From assembly GCA_035480535.1 (NCBI GenBank), contig DATIHQ010000005.1, forward strand, positions 1-7,625: 7,625 nt of DNA, in the 5' to 3' direction. Position numbers and translations under genes: made by a program. The stretch is from DATIHQ01 sp035480535 (GTDB lineage: Bacteria > Chlamydiota > Chlamydiia > Chlamydiales > SM23-39). Every line of letters starts with the position of its first letter. The first letter of the stretch is position 1. Under the pieces are notes generated by a model that searched no databases, had not been told where the DNA came from, and was given only the letters and a program-made list of their open reading frames with translations. Positions 1 through 6,024 of the stretch are shown here, in pieces.

Positions 1-1162
1 CCATCCAGGCGATGAAGACGGCGATGGAAAGGGCGTTGACGCTGGGGAGGAGGGCGGCGCCGGCGAGGGCTTGGAGCGCAAGGACGCAAAGGGAAACGAG
101 GGCTTTTGAGGTGCGGTGGGCAAAGATGTCGATGATTGCCTTGGCGCGGTATTTCTCATCGAGTTTGAGCGGGACGTAGAGCATTTCGCGGAGGACGCCG
201 AAGAGGGAAAAGTCAATCGATTTCACAAAGAGGAAAGAAAAACTGACGATGGCAAAGGTGGGCAGGGCCCAAGAAAAGAGGCCGCTTAGGGCTAAGATAA
301 AGGGGATGAGGAAATGACTCCGCTTCATCCCAACGAAATGAATTAAAACAAATCCCCCAACGAACTGGAAAATGCCGCTCAGCATGTTGGTGAGGCCCAC
401 GATCCGGCCGTAATATTCTGTGCGCAGGTCTTGATCGAGAATGTTCAATTCAAGATGAGTATTGAAGAGATATTCCACGAGTCCAACGGAGATTTGCATG
501 GCGATCACAAGGCAGAGGACAGAAGTGAGAAAGGGGGAGCGGCGGATCAGGGCAAGGGCCTCTCCTGCTTTAGGGTTGGGGGTTAAATCGCGCTGGAATT
601 CGACGCCGCTGACGCCGCTTTTTCGATAGGCCATCCAGTAAGAAAAGAGAAGAAGCGAATAGACGGGCAGAGTGAAGAGGAGGAGCGTTTCCGATCCCAA
701 TTCCACAGCGAAAAAACCAGGAATGAAACTTCCGAAGATCGAGCCGATGGTTCCCATCCCAAAGATGAGGCCATAGAGATATTTCGCGCGGGAAAAAGCG
801 ACTGTGCTGTGGATCATCGACCAAAACTGTTTGTACATGATCAAAATATAGATGTCCTTCCAGGCATATTGGAAGAAGATCAGCTCTGGATAGGAGCTCA
901 AAGCAAGAGAGCAAAGGGTATTGACGCCGATGGAGAATGTGCCGACGATCCCCATCATTTTTAAAGGGCCGATTTTGGGGAGGAAACGGGTGTAGAGATA
1001 GACGACAAGCAGATTGAGCGGCACGGTGGCGAGCCAAACCCAAGGGTAGGCCTTTGCTGAAAAGACGGTGAGGAAAATGGCATTGCTCGCAGGGCGGGTA
1101 ATCCCATATTCACAGCCGATCATCATGCAGCAAAACATCGCGAAGAAGAGAAAGGACTTCAT
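1..1162 (-). CDS. Npt/TLC-type nucleotide transporter-like membrane protein, partial (C-terminus off the left edge)
   Basis: The reading frame stays open for 387 residues from an ATG at 1162 to the window edge, so the C-terminus is missing. The product is very hydrophobic, with about eight or more membrane segments visible, for example around residues 3-16, 42-57, 71-88, 131-152, 158-175, 211-229, 261-277, 284-312 and 355-371. An early R-P-A-S-N-A-I-F element (23-30) resembles the start of ATP/ADP translocase (TLC) proteins. The region at 324-355, with REMLYVPL, DEKYRAKAIID and HRTSKA, is the part I most associate with chlamydial Npt-like MFS proteins. Known Npt proteins import host NTPs or exchange ATP for ADP across the inner membrane; substrate here is unknown. 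The start ATG overlaps the stop of the upstream HD gene (ATGA), which implies translational coupling as the third gene of the minus-strand operon. An in-frame ATG at 1171 is an alternative start. Another MFS subfamily remains possible. Confidence 0.75.
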   Translation of the reverse strand, partial: MKSFLFFAMFCCMMIGCEYGITRPASNAIFLTVFSAKAYPWVWLATVPLNLLVVYLYTRFLPKIGPLKMMGIVGTFSIGVNTLCSLALSSYPELIFFQYAWKDIYILIMYKQFWSMIHSTVAFSRAKYLYGLIFGMGTIGSIFGSFIPGFFAVELGSETLLLFTLPVYSLLLFSYWMAYRKSGVSGVEFQRDLTPNPKAGEALALIRRSPFLTSVLCLVIAMQISVGLVEYLFNTHLELNILDQDLRTEYYGRIVGLTNMLSGIFQFVGGFVLIHFVGMKRSHFLIPFILALSGLFSWALPTFAIVSFSFLFVKSIDFSLFGVLREMLYVPLKLDEKYRAKAIIDIFAHRTSKALVSLCVLALQALAGAALLPSVNALSIAVFIAWM

Positions 1163-2469
1163 GTGGTCCATTTTTCGAGATAATTGACGAGCTCTAAATC
1201 ATGCTCGGGAGAAATATAGACCCAATTTGATTTTTTGGAGGGAACTTTTAAGAGAAGATCGGAGCAGTCGCGCGCTTTTTGGATGATTACGTGGCGGCGC
1301 GAGACGGGAAAAGAGAGGCGATCTAATGGGGGCTCTGCCTTATGAAACTCCCAGTCGATTTCGGCATCGGTAAGTTTATTCTTCGTTTTAAATTCTTTGA
1401 GCTCTTTTTCTGTGATTGCGTCGGGCAAGGCAATCGCGCGGAATCGATGCTGGCGGAAAATCACACACTGGGCATCCAAATGGCCCGGCATGTTGGGATT
1501 TTTTGCCGCCTGAGTTAAAGCGGAAATCACATCGGTATCGCTCACAGAGAGAAAATCATCGACGCTTTCAATCGGCTTTTTCGAATAGTTGGCCTTCATG
1601 TAGCGGCGCAGGTGGAAATTATAGGCTTTCACGGAAGAGTATTGATAGATCCGCCGATGCATAAAATGGCGTGCAAGGAGCAGCGCTTCGCAAGATTCGA
1701 GTCCATTCTCATCAATCCCGAGCTGCAGCTCATCGGCGCCGCGGTCAACGCTCGGTAAAATCCGGATCATCTCGATCAATTGATGATAATCAAAGAGTCC
1801 ATAAGCGACGCCGGTGCTTTTTGCGTCGCGCAAAAGATAATCGATCCGATCAGCGCCAAAGAAATCTCCGGTAATGATCTCTGAGACGATTTTCTCCCAG
1901 GGAGAGAGGCTTTTCCCCGTGATCTCTTTCCATTTCTGCTGGCCAATCGCGATCTTTTTGATGTCTTCCACGATATTTCGCTCGATCACATCTTCCAAAT
2001 AGGCGGGCTCCTTCCGCAGTCGCTCCCAAACGGGGGCCAGATAAGAACTATCGATGATTTTCAACGTCCATTGTTCATGTCCTATTGGTCCCAAAATATC
2101 TTTCTCAGCAACATGAGAGAAAGGCAAATGGCCTAAATCATGGCAAAGGGCCGCCATGCGCAAAACGCGCCGCCAGTAGAGAAAGTCGGAAGAGCCTTTG
2201 CGAGGGACAAAGTGGAACACGTCGGGGCGCACCGATTTGCAAATCTTCTCAAACATCAGAGTGGCTAATGCCATCACTCCCAGCGAGTGTTCAAAACGAG
2301 TGTGGGTGGCGCCTGGATAAACGAGATAGGCAATCCCCAATTGGTGAATGTAGTGGAGCCGCTGGAAAGGGAGCGAATCGATCAATTCCTTTTCAAATTC
2401 ATCAAAAGGAATGAACCCATGCACCGAATCATAAATCTTTTTATCAGCATGTAGGAAATCTTTTACCAT
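1159..2469 (-). CDS. HD-domain phosphohydrolase, SAMHD1/EF1143-like (putative dNTPase)
   Basis: A protein of 436 residues. The N-terminus KKIYDSVHGFIPF followed by QRLHYIHQLG and HTRFEHSLGV is the signature of the COG1078 HD superfamily, shared with SAMHD1 and the enterococcal dNTPase EF1143. The metal-binding set is complete: H61 in RFEHS, H110-D111 in LCHDLGHLPFSH with H114 and H119 after it, and D207 in GADRIDYLLRD. Characterised relatives hydrolyse dNTPs to deoxynucleoside and triphosphate in the cytoplasm, often under dGTP allosteric control; activity here is inferred. I chose the ATG at 2469 because GGAGAG lies just upstream and because the family motif begins only ten residues later. 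The frame also runs up to a TTG at 2514 that overlaps the guaC-like stop, but that start has no clear ribosome site. The gene sits between a GuaC-like enzyme and a transporter-like gene, which fits purine nucleotide metabolism. Confidence 0.93.
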   Translation of the reverse strand: MVKDFLHADKKIYDSVHGFIPFDEFEKELIDSLPFQRLHYIHQLGIAYLVYPGATHTRFEHSLGVMALATLMFEKICKSVRPDVFHFVPRKGSSDFLYWRRVLRMAALCHDLGHLPFSHVAEKDILGPIGHEQWTLKIIDSSYLAPVWERLRKEPAYLEDVIERNIVEDIKKIAIGQQKWKEITGKSLSPWEKIVSEIITGDFFGADRIDYLLRDAKSTGVAYGLFDYHQLIEMIRILPSVDRGADELQLGIDENGLESCEALLLARHFMHRRIYQYSSVKAYNFHLRRYMKANYSKKPIESVDDFLSVSDTDVISALTQAAKNPNMPGHLDAQCVIFRQHRFRAIALPDAITEKELKEFKTKNKLTDAEIDWEFHKAEPPLDRLSFPVSRRHVIIQKARDCSDLLLKVPSKKSNWVYISPEHDLELVNYLEKWTT

Positions 2470-2472
2470 AGG

Positions 2473-2478
2473 CTCTCC
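2473..2478 (-). promoter_or_regulatory. Ribosome binding site that fixes the HD gene start
   Basis: Read on the minus strand this is GGAGAG, with 3 bases before the ATG at 2469 (5 bases if only GGAG is counted). It supports the start at 2469 over the upstream TTG at 2514 and ATG at 2505, which have no comparable site. Confidence 0.7.
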
Positions 2479-2510
2479 AGGCTTTATTATCCCTGATGTA
2501 GCCATTTGGA

Positions 2511-3512
2511 TCAATCCGGCCGAGGTTTGCTTTCATGAATGTAGGAAGCCGTCACCTGGACAAACTCCGCCTTGCGCTGTAACTCCTTGATATTCCTAGC
2601 TCCTCCATAGGTCATGCCGCTGCGGATCCCCCCTAAAAGAGTCGCCAGAAGATCCTCGGCCGTTCCCGAAACAGGGCCCCAGAAGTCAATTCCTTCGGCC
2701 ACGGTCTTGGCTTTTAGCCCCCCGTAGAACTCATTTTGGAAGTCGGCCGAGGCCTGCCCCCGGAATTTTGCTTCCTGACCCTTATCGCCCTTTCGCTTAG
2801 GCGCCGCAGATTCAGCGGTTTGGGCAAAGAGTTTCCCCACCATTACCGTGCTGGCTCCTGCCGCTAAAGCTAAAACCACATCGCGGCTCGTCCGGATTCC
2901 CCCATCGGCGATGAGCGGGACCCGCAATTTCTCAGCGATGCGGGCGCAATCTTGCACCGCGCTAAATTGGGGCACTCCAAAGCCGGTGACCATCCTCGTT
3001 GTACAAGCTGCGCCGGGCCCTACCCCCACCTTCACTGCATCGGCCCCCGCATTCACCAAATCGTGATAGGCCATCGCCGTACACACATTGCCGGCGATGA
3101 TCTCCTTGTCGGGATGGCTCTTCTTCAGCTCCTGAATGTGGCGAAACATCCGGTCAGAATGGCCATGCGCCACATCGATGCAGGCGCCGAGAGCTCCCAA
3201 ATCGAGAAGCTTGCGCGTTTCATCCAATTTTAAAATCCCGCAAGAGACGAAAGTTTTCCCCTGGAACTTCTTCACCCACTTCATCTGCTCCTCAAAGGTA
3301 CTAAAGCGGTGAAAAATGGGAATCGATCCTTGCGTAATTAAGATTTCTGCTAGCTCATAGCTGATGACCGTATCCATGTTTGCGGCGAGAATGGGGATAC
3401 TGACCTTCATCTTCTTGGTGAGCCAGCTCTCCAATGAAGGTTCTGTGCGCGAGGGGATATTGTTGAATTGGGGGACTAAAGCGACGTCGTCATAAGTCAG
3501 GGCGTGGCGCAT
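2511..3512 (-). CDS. guaC: IMP dehydrogenase/GMP reductase-family enzyme without CBS domains, most like GMP reductase
   Basis: A 333-residue TIM-barrel enzyme of the IMPDH/GMPR family. Visible landmarks are LTYDDVALVPQ (5-15), NMDTV (45-49), the active-site loop GVGPGAACTTR with catalytic Cys170 and Thr172, the phosphate-binding segment IADGGIRTSRD (201-211) with VMVG (223-226), and GGIRSGMTYGGA near the end. The length and the lack of a CBS pair fit GMP reductase, which converts GMP to IMP with NADPH and ammonia release. The flap after FRGQAS (250-255) has no Arg-Tyr dyad as in IMPDH; it carries KTVAEG (269-274), which recalls but does not copy the GMP reductase EGKTV element. So GMP reductase is favoured and IMP dehydrogenase is not excluded. 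AAGGA lies 6 bases before the ATG. It is the first gene of the minus-strand operon; 41 bases separate it from the HD gene. Confidence 0.85.
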   Translation of the reverse strand: MRHALTYDDVALVPQFNNIPSRTEPSLESWLTKKMKVSIPILAANMDTVISYELAEILITQGSIPIFHRFSTFEEQMKWVKKFQGKTFVSCGILKLDETRKLLDLGALGACIDVAHGHSDRMFRHIQELKKSHPDKEIIAGNVCTAMAYHDLVNAGADAVKVGVGPGAACTTRMVTGFGVPQFSAVQDCARIAEKLRVPLIADGGIRTSRDVVLALAAGASTVMVGKLFAQTAESAAPKRKGDKGQEAKFRGQASADFQNEFYGGLKAKTVAEGIDFWGPVSGTAEDLLATLLGGIRSGMTYGGARNIKELQRKAEFVQVTASYIHESKPRPD

Positions 3513-3568
3513 GAAGAATCCTTAAAATACCTTCATTCTAATCCTCTCTCCAATTAAAATCTGCATAT
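3513..3568. promoter_or_regulatory. Divergent intergenic region between the two operons
   Basis: Only 56 bases separate the start of the guaC-like gene from the start of the glycosyltransferase, so promoters for both operons must lie here or inside the flanking genes. The stretch is AT-rich and contains TAAAAT and TATTTT elements, but I see no pair of -35 and -10 boxes with proper spacing and room for a leader. The minus-strand gene has a ribosome site; the plus-strand gene has none that is obvious. Confidence 0.3.
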
Positions 3569-4309
3569 ATGATTTCCGTTTGCATGCTCACAAAAAATTC
3601 GGCCGCGACTCTCAAGAGCACTCTCGATTCGGCGCAGGTCTTTCCCGAGGTGTTGATCCTCGATACCGGTTCGACTGATGAGACGCTTCTCATCGCAAAA
3701 CAATATCCCAATGTACGCCTCTGCGAAGTTCCCTTCATTGGCTTTGGCCCGCTGCGCAATGAGGCCGCGCGTCTCGCCACACACGATTGGCTCCTCGCCC
3801 TAGACAGCGATGAAATTCTCTCCCCTCCCCTCTTAGATGAGATTGCCTCTCTTCAGCTCGACCCCACCCAAGTCTATCAATTTCCCCGTCATAATTTTTA
3901 CAATGGAAAGCGCATCAAAGGCTGCGGCTGGGATCCAGAATCGGTTGCGCGCCTCTACCACCGCCGCACTACCTGCTTCTCCGACTCTCAAGTTCATGAA
4001 TCTCTTCTCACAGACACTCTCTCCATCATTCCCTTAAAACATCCCCTTCTCCACACGCCTTACCGCTCCACCTCTGACTTTCTCGCGAAAATGCAGCATT
4101 ACTCCACTCTTTTTGCCGAGCAAAATCAACACAAGAAAAAATCTTCTTTTTCCAAAGCATTTAGCCATGGCTTTTTCGCCTTCTTCCGAAGTTATTTTCT
4201 CAAGCGGGGCTGTTTTTGCGGCAAAGAGGGATTTATCATTTCGTTTTACAATGGCGCCACGGCTTTTTACAAATATTTGAAATTGTCAGAGAATCAAAAA
4301 AAGTGTTAG
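3569..4309 (+). CDS. Family 2 glycosyltransferase, WaaE/LgtF-like (lipooligosaccharide core)
   Basis: A 246-residue GT-A glycosyltransferase. The N-terminus ISVCMLTKNSAATL is typical of the family and supports the start at 3569. D32 and D36 in LDTGSTDE bind the nucleotide sugar, RNEAA (63-67) follows, and LALDSDE (76-82) is the DxD-type metal site; VHES (142-145) sits where the catalytic acidic region is expected. The C-terminal part, with a basic amphipathic stretch, FFAFFRSYFLKRG and the ending FYKYLKL, resembles the WaaE/LgtF/KdtX subgroup, which adds a glucose or similar sugar to the inner core of LPS at the cytoplasmic face of the inner membrane. The sugar and acceptor cannot be read from sequence. 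The start lacks a good ribosome site. It is the first gene of the plus-strand group, followed 9 bases later by the cysteine-rich gene. WaaA, the Kdo transferase that makes the likely acceptor, is encoded at the right edge of the window. Confidence 0.88.
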   Translation: MISVCMLTKNSAATLKSTLDSAQVFPEVLILDTGSTDETLLIAKQYPNVRLCEVPFIGFGPLRNEAARLATHDWLLALDSDEILSPPLLDEIASLQLDPTQVYQFPRHNFYNGKRIKGCGWDPESVARLYHRRTTCFSDSQVHESLLTDTLSIIPLKHPLLHTPYRSTSDFLAKMQHYSTLFAEQNQHKKKSSFSKAFSHGFFAFFRSYFLKRGCFCGKEGFIISFYNGATAFYKYLKLSENQKKC

Positions 4310-4318
4310 GATCGCGAC

Positions 4319-4879
4319 ATGAAAATATACCTGATCGCCGTTCTCGCTGTCATTGCCGTTGCCTGCGGCTACCGCACAATCGCTGCAAAAACCACAATGC
4401 AGCTCTGCAATCATCCCTATGCGCTCTGCACATCGGCCACCTGTTTGCCGCAACCGGACGGTAAAGCCGTCTGTTTCTGCGATGTAATAGAAGAAGGCCC
4501 CAGCATGGCGACGATGCCGTGCAACAAACTCAAGCCCACTTGGGATGATTCCGGCACGCGCGTTCTCTATTCCACCTTTTCGCTCAATCAATTTCAGCAA
4601 GGAAAACTCGGAATGAAATGCCCCAGCGGCACGCCCTGGACCTGGTGTCTGAATAAACGGTGCCTGGCAGATCCCACCAATCCCAAAGCGGCGCTTTGCA
4701 TCTGCGATCTCATGCAAACTGGCGAATGGATGACTCTCGGCGGCGATTGCGATACATCCACCTGTCAAACAGGCTATTGGTCGGGCGCCTCAATGGGCGA
4801 CTTCAACGACGGCAATGTCTTTATGTCCCATTCACTCGGCCTACCCGATTCGCAGGTGAACTGGTGTCCCACAGAATAA
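4319..4879 (+). CDS. Exported cysteine-rich protein with a duplicated Cys module, unknown function
   Basis: I do not recognise this 186-residue protein. Residues 1-23 form a signal peptide: K2, a hydrophobic core from 3 to 15, then C16. Cleavage could be after IAA at 23; the AVAC stretch at 13-16 is a weak lipobox, so a lipoprotein is possible. There are 15 cysteines, at 16, 30, 37, 42, 52, 54, 68, 101, 110, 115, 127, 129, 144, 149 and 183, so 14 remain if cleavage is at 23. Two copies of one module are seen (30-68 and 101-144), each with C-x(6-8)-C-x4-C, then a Pro/Asp-containing loop, then CxCD and a closing Cys. Such density in an exported protein implies disulfides. AGGA stands 7 bases before the ATG. 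The next gene overlaps its last 16 bases and encodes a VKOR/thioredoxin-like membrane protein, a probable oxidation partner. Chlamydial envelopes are known to rely on disulfide-linked Cys-rich proteins (OmcA, OmcB), but no homology to those is visible. Confidence 0.88.
   Translation: MKIYLIAVLAVIAVACGYRTIAAKTTMQLCNHPYALCTSATCLPQPDGKAVCFCDVIEEGPSMATMPCNKLKPTWDDSGTRVLYSTFSLNQFQQGKLGMKCPSGTPWTWCLNKRCLADPTNPKAALCICDLMQTGEWMTLGGDCDTSTCQTGYWSGASMGDFNDGNVFMSHSLGLPDSQVNWCPTE
4406..4750 (+). repeat. Two diverged copies of a six-cysteine module inside the Cys-rich gene
   Basis: Copy 1 covers residues 30-68 and copy 2 residues 101-144. The cysteine gaps are 7, 5, 10, 2, 14 in copy 1 and 9, 5, 12, 2, 15 in copy 2. 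Shared points are an A or K before the CxCD pair (AVCFCD and ALCICD) and a similar tail after each module (YSTFS after copy 1, FMSHS after copy 2). The similarity is at protein level only, so the duplication is old. Confidence 0.65.
4854..4859 (+). promoter_or_regulatory. Ribosome binding site for the GTG start at 4864
   Basis: AGGTGA sits 4 bases before GTG at 4864, inside the last codons of the Cys-rich gene. No ATG lies in the frame near the first membrane helix, so this site decides the start and implies translational coupling of the two genes. Confidence 0.6.
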
Positions 4880-5700
4880 AATTCCCCCCGCTCCTAGGCC
4901 TCATCGCCCTCCTCGCGCTCTTCCTAAAACTCCCCGAAACGCCAAACATTTTCAACCTCTTCGCCTGCAAAAAATGCGTTGCCCACGACCCCTACCTCCC
5001 CCTCATCGCCGCCGCCTATTTTGCCTTCCTCGTCGCCCTCTCGCTCCTCTCTCCCCCCACCCGCAAAACCTCCCAAGGCGGCCTCCTCTGGGCCCTCCTC
5101 CTCGCCGCCACTCTCACCTATCTCACTCTCCCCAACCTCTGCCCCATCTGCCTACTCTGCCACGCCTGCCACATCGCAATCTGGATCCTCTTCCTCATTT
5201 TTCCCTCTCCCCGCTCTCTCCTTCCCGAGCGCCTCTACCTCATCCTCCTCGCCCCCATCTCCATCGCCGCGCTCTACGCCTCTCTCAATCTCACCTTTAT
5301 GGCCTACAATCACAAACCCCGCCCCTCCATCTCGCTCCGTCCCGGAGACCCCGCCCCCGCCCTCGCCACCCACACACCTACGCTCATCAACTTCGTCTCC
5401 CCCACCTGCCCCTATTCAAAAGAGCAGCTCCCCCTTCTCAACACCCTCATCGCCCAAACTCCAAACGCCTACCGCCTCATCCACATCACGCCCACTCTCT
5501 CCCCCGAATTCTCCCAAACCTCCCCCAATGCGGAATGGATTGAGGACAAAGACGGCCAGCTGCGCAGCCTCTTCAAAGTAGCCGGCTACCCCACTCTCTT
5601 CCTCATTGGAAGCGACGACACAATCAAAGAAATCATCCCCGGCACCTCAAAAGAGCTACCCGAAAGACTCGCTCATCTTATTAAGAAAGATTCGTTTTAG
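4864..5700 (+). CDS. VKOR-like membrane thiol oxidoreductase fused to a thioredoxin-like domain
   Basis: A 278-residue protein starting at GTG 4864. About five membrane helices are visible: 8-22, 44-62, 73-90, 102-113 and 123-143. A C-terminal thioredoxin-like domain runs from about 158 to 275, with PGDPAPAL, TLINFVSPTCPYSKEQLP, and the cis-proline loop GYPTLFLIG (241-249). A CKKC pair (35-38) follows helix 1 and a CPIC pair (93-96) lies at the head of helix 4. This order (loop cysteines, membrane CxxC, fifth helix, thioredoxin fold) matches the bacterial VKOR-Trx fusions that oxidise periplasmic partners and pass electrons to quinone; the identification is from architecture, not from a search. 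Odd points: the thioredoxin motif is CPYS with only Cys182, and Cys99 and Cys102 extend the membrane pair to CxxCxxCxxC. The gene overlaps the exported Cys-rich gene by 16 bases. A related integral membrane redox family such as MauE-like proteins is the main alternative. Confidence 0.75.
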   Translation: MSHRIKFPPLLGLIALLALFLKLPETPNIFNLFACKKCVAHDPYLPLIAAAYFAFLVALSLLSPPTRKTSQGGLLWALLLAATLTYLTLPNLCPICLLCHACHIAIWILFLIFPSPRSLLPERLYLILLAPISIAALYASLNLTFMAYNHKPRPSISLRPGDPAPALATHTPTLINFVSPTCPYSKEQLPLLNTLIAQTPNAYRLIHITPTLSPEFSQTSPNAEWIEDKDGQLRSLFKVAGYPTLFLIGSDDTIKEIIPGTSKELPERLAHLIKKDSF

Positions 5701-5724
5701 ATCTTGAGAATATCCCTGCAATCC

Positions 5725-5753
5725 GTTGGCAGCAGCCCCGAGCGCCTGCCGAC
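5725..5753. terminator. Hairpin in the convergent gap, possible weak bidirectional terminator
   Basis: GTTGGCAG (5725-5732) pairs with CTGCCGAC (5746-5753) over 8 bases with one G-U pair and a 13-base loop. It lies in the 117-base gap between two convergent genes. No T-run follows on either strand, so it is not a classical intrinsic terminator. Nothing else is seen in the gap apart from a short CCGATA direct repeat near 5760-5772. Confidence 0.3.
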
Positions 5754-5817
5754 ACTCTACCCGATAACCGATACACACCAGCAGCCAAATCTTGACCCAA
5801 CGTTCGGGATCTTACGA

Positions 5818-6024
5818 TTATTGTTTTTTCCTGCGAGTCCCCGCCCTCTTCTTCTTAGCGGGCTTGATGGGTACAAGTTCATATCGATAGGGAGGTTTTA
5901 CTTCCACAATCTTGCCATTGCGCGAAAACACGAGAGCAGTGCCCGTACGAACAGCGGTCTCGAAGGCTCTCTGGAAACTTCTCGCATGAGCCTCTAAGAT
6001 TAATTCACTCAAATCTTTACTCAT
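5818..6024 (-). CDS. Small basic protein of unknown function (68 aa)
   Basis: I chose the ATG at 6024 because GAGGAGA lies 6 bases upstream, a near-perfect ribosome site; the frame upstream of it has only a TTG. The N-terminal half (1-26) reads as an amphipathic helix rich in A, E and R, followed by AVRTGTALVFSRNGKIVEVK, which looks like a short beta hairpin with an RNGK turn. The tail from residue 53 on is strongly basic (KPAKKKRAGTRRKKQ), suggesting nucleic acid or membrane contact. The RNGK turn is loosely reminiscent of Phd-type antitoxins, but that is only a resemblance. The start overlaps the end of a decayed upstream reading frame by 8 bases, so it was probably the second gene of a coupled pair downstream of the tRNA genes. 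Codon use is ordinary and no frameshift is visible. Confidence 0.72.
   Translation of the reverse strand: MSKDLSELILEAHARSFQRAFETAVRTGTALVFSRNGKIVEVKPPYRYELVPIKPAKKKRAGTRRKKQ

Noticed and set aside
570..1043. Minus-strand frame of 157 codons inside the transporter gene
   Set aside because: It is a shifted frame of the transporter. Its product lacks the regular hydrophobic segments and family motifs that the main frame shows without a break.
4358..4366. AVAC at residues 13-16 of the Cys-rich protein as a firm lipobox
   Set aside because: Ala at -3 and Val at -2 are allowed but weak, and a good signal peptidase I site follows at residue 23. It is mentioned as an option but not called.
4974..5581. 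Two long plus-strand frames of about 190-200 codons rich in Pro, Ser, Arg and His
   Set aside because: They are open only because the VKOR-like gene is C-rich. The products are low-complexity, have no ribosome site and show no domain, while the third frame has helices, CxxC pairs and a thioredoxin fold.
5704..5997. Plus-strand frame of 97 codons downstream of the VKOR-like gene
   Set aside because: It covers an untranslated gap and the antisense of the 68-residue gene, which has a much better ribosome site; the product shows no coherent pattern.
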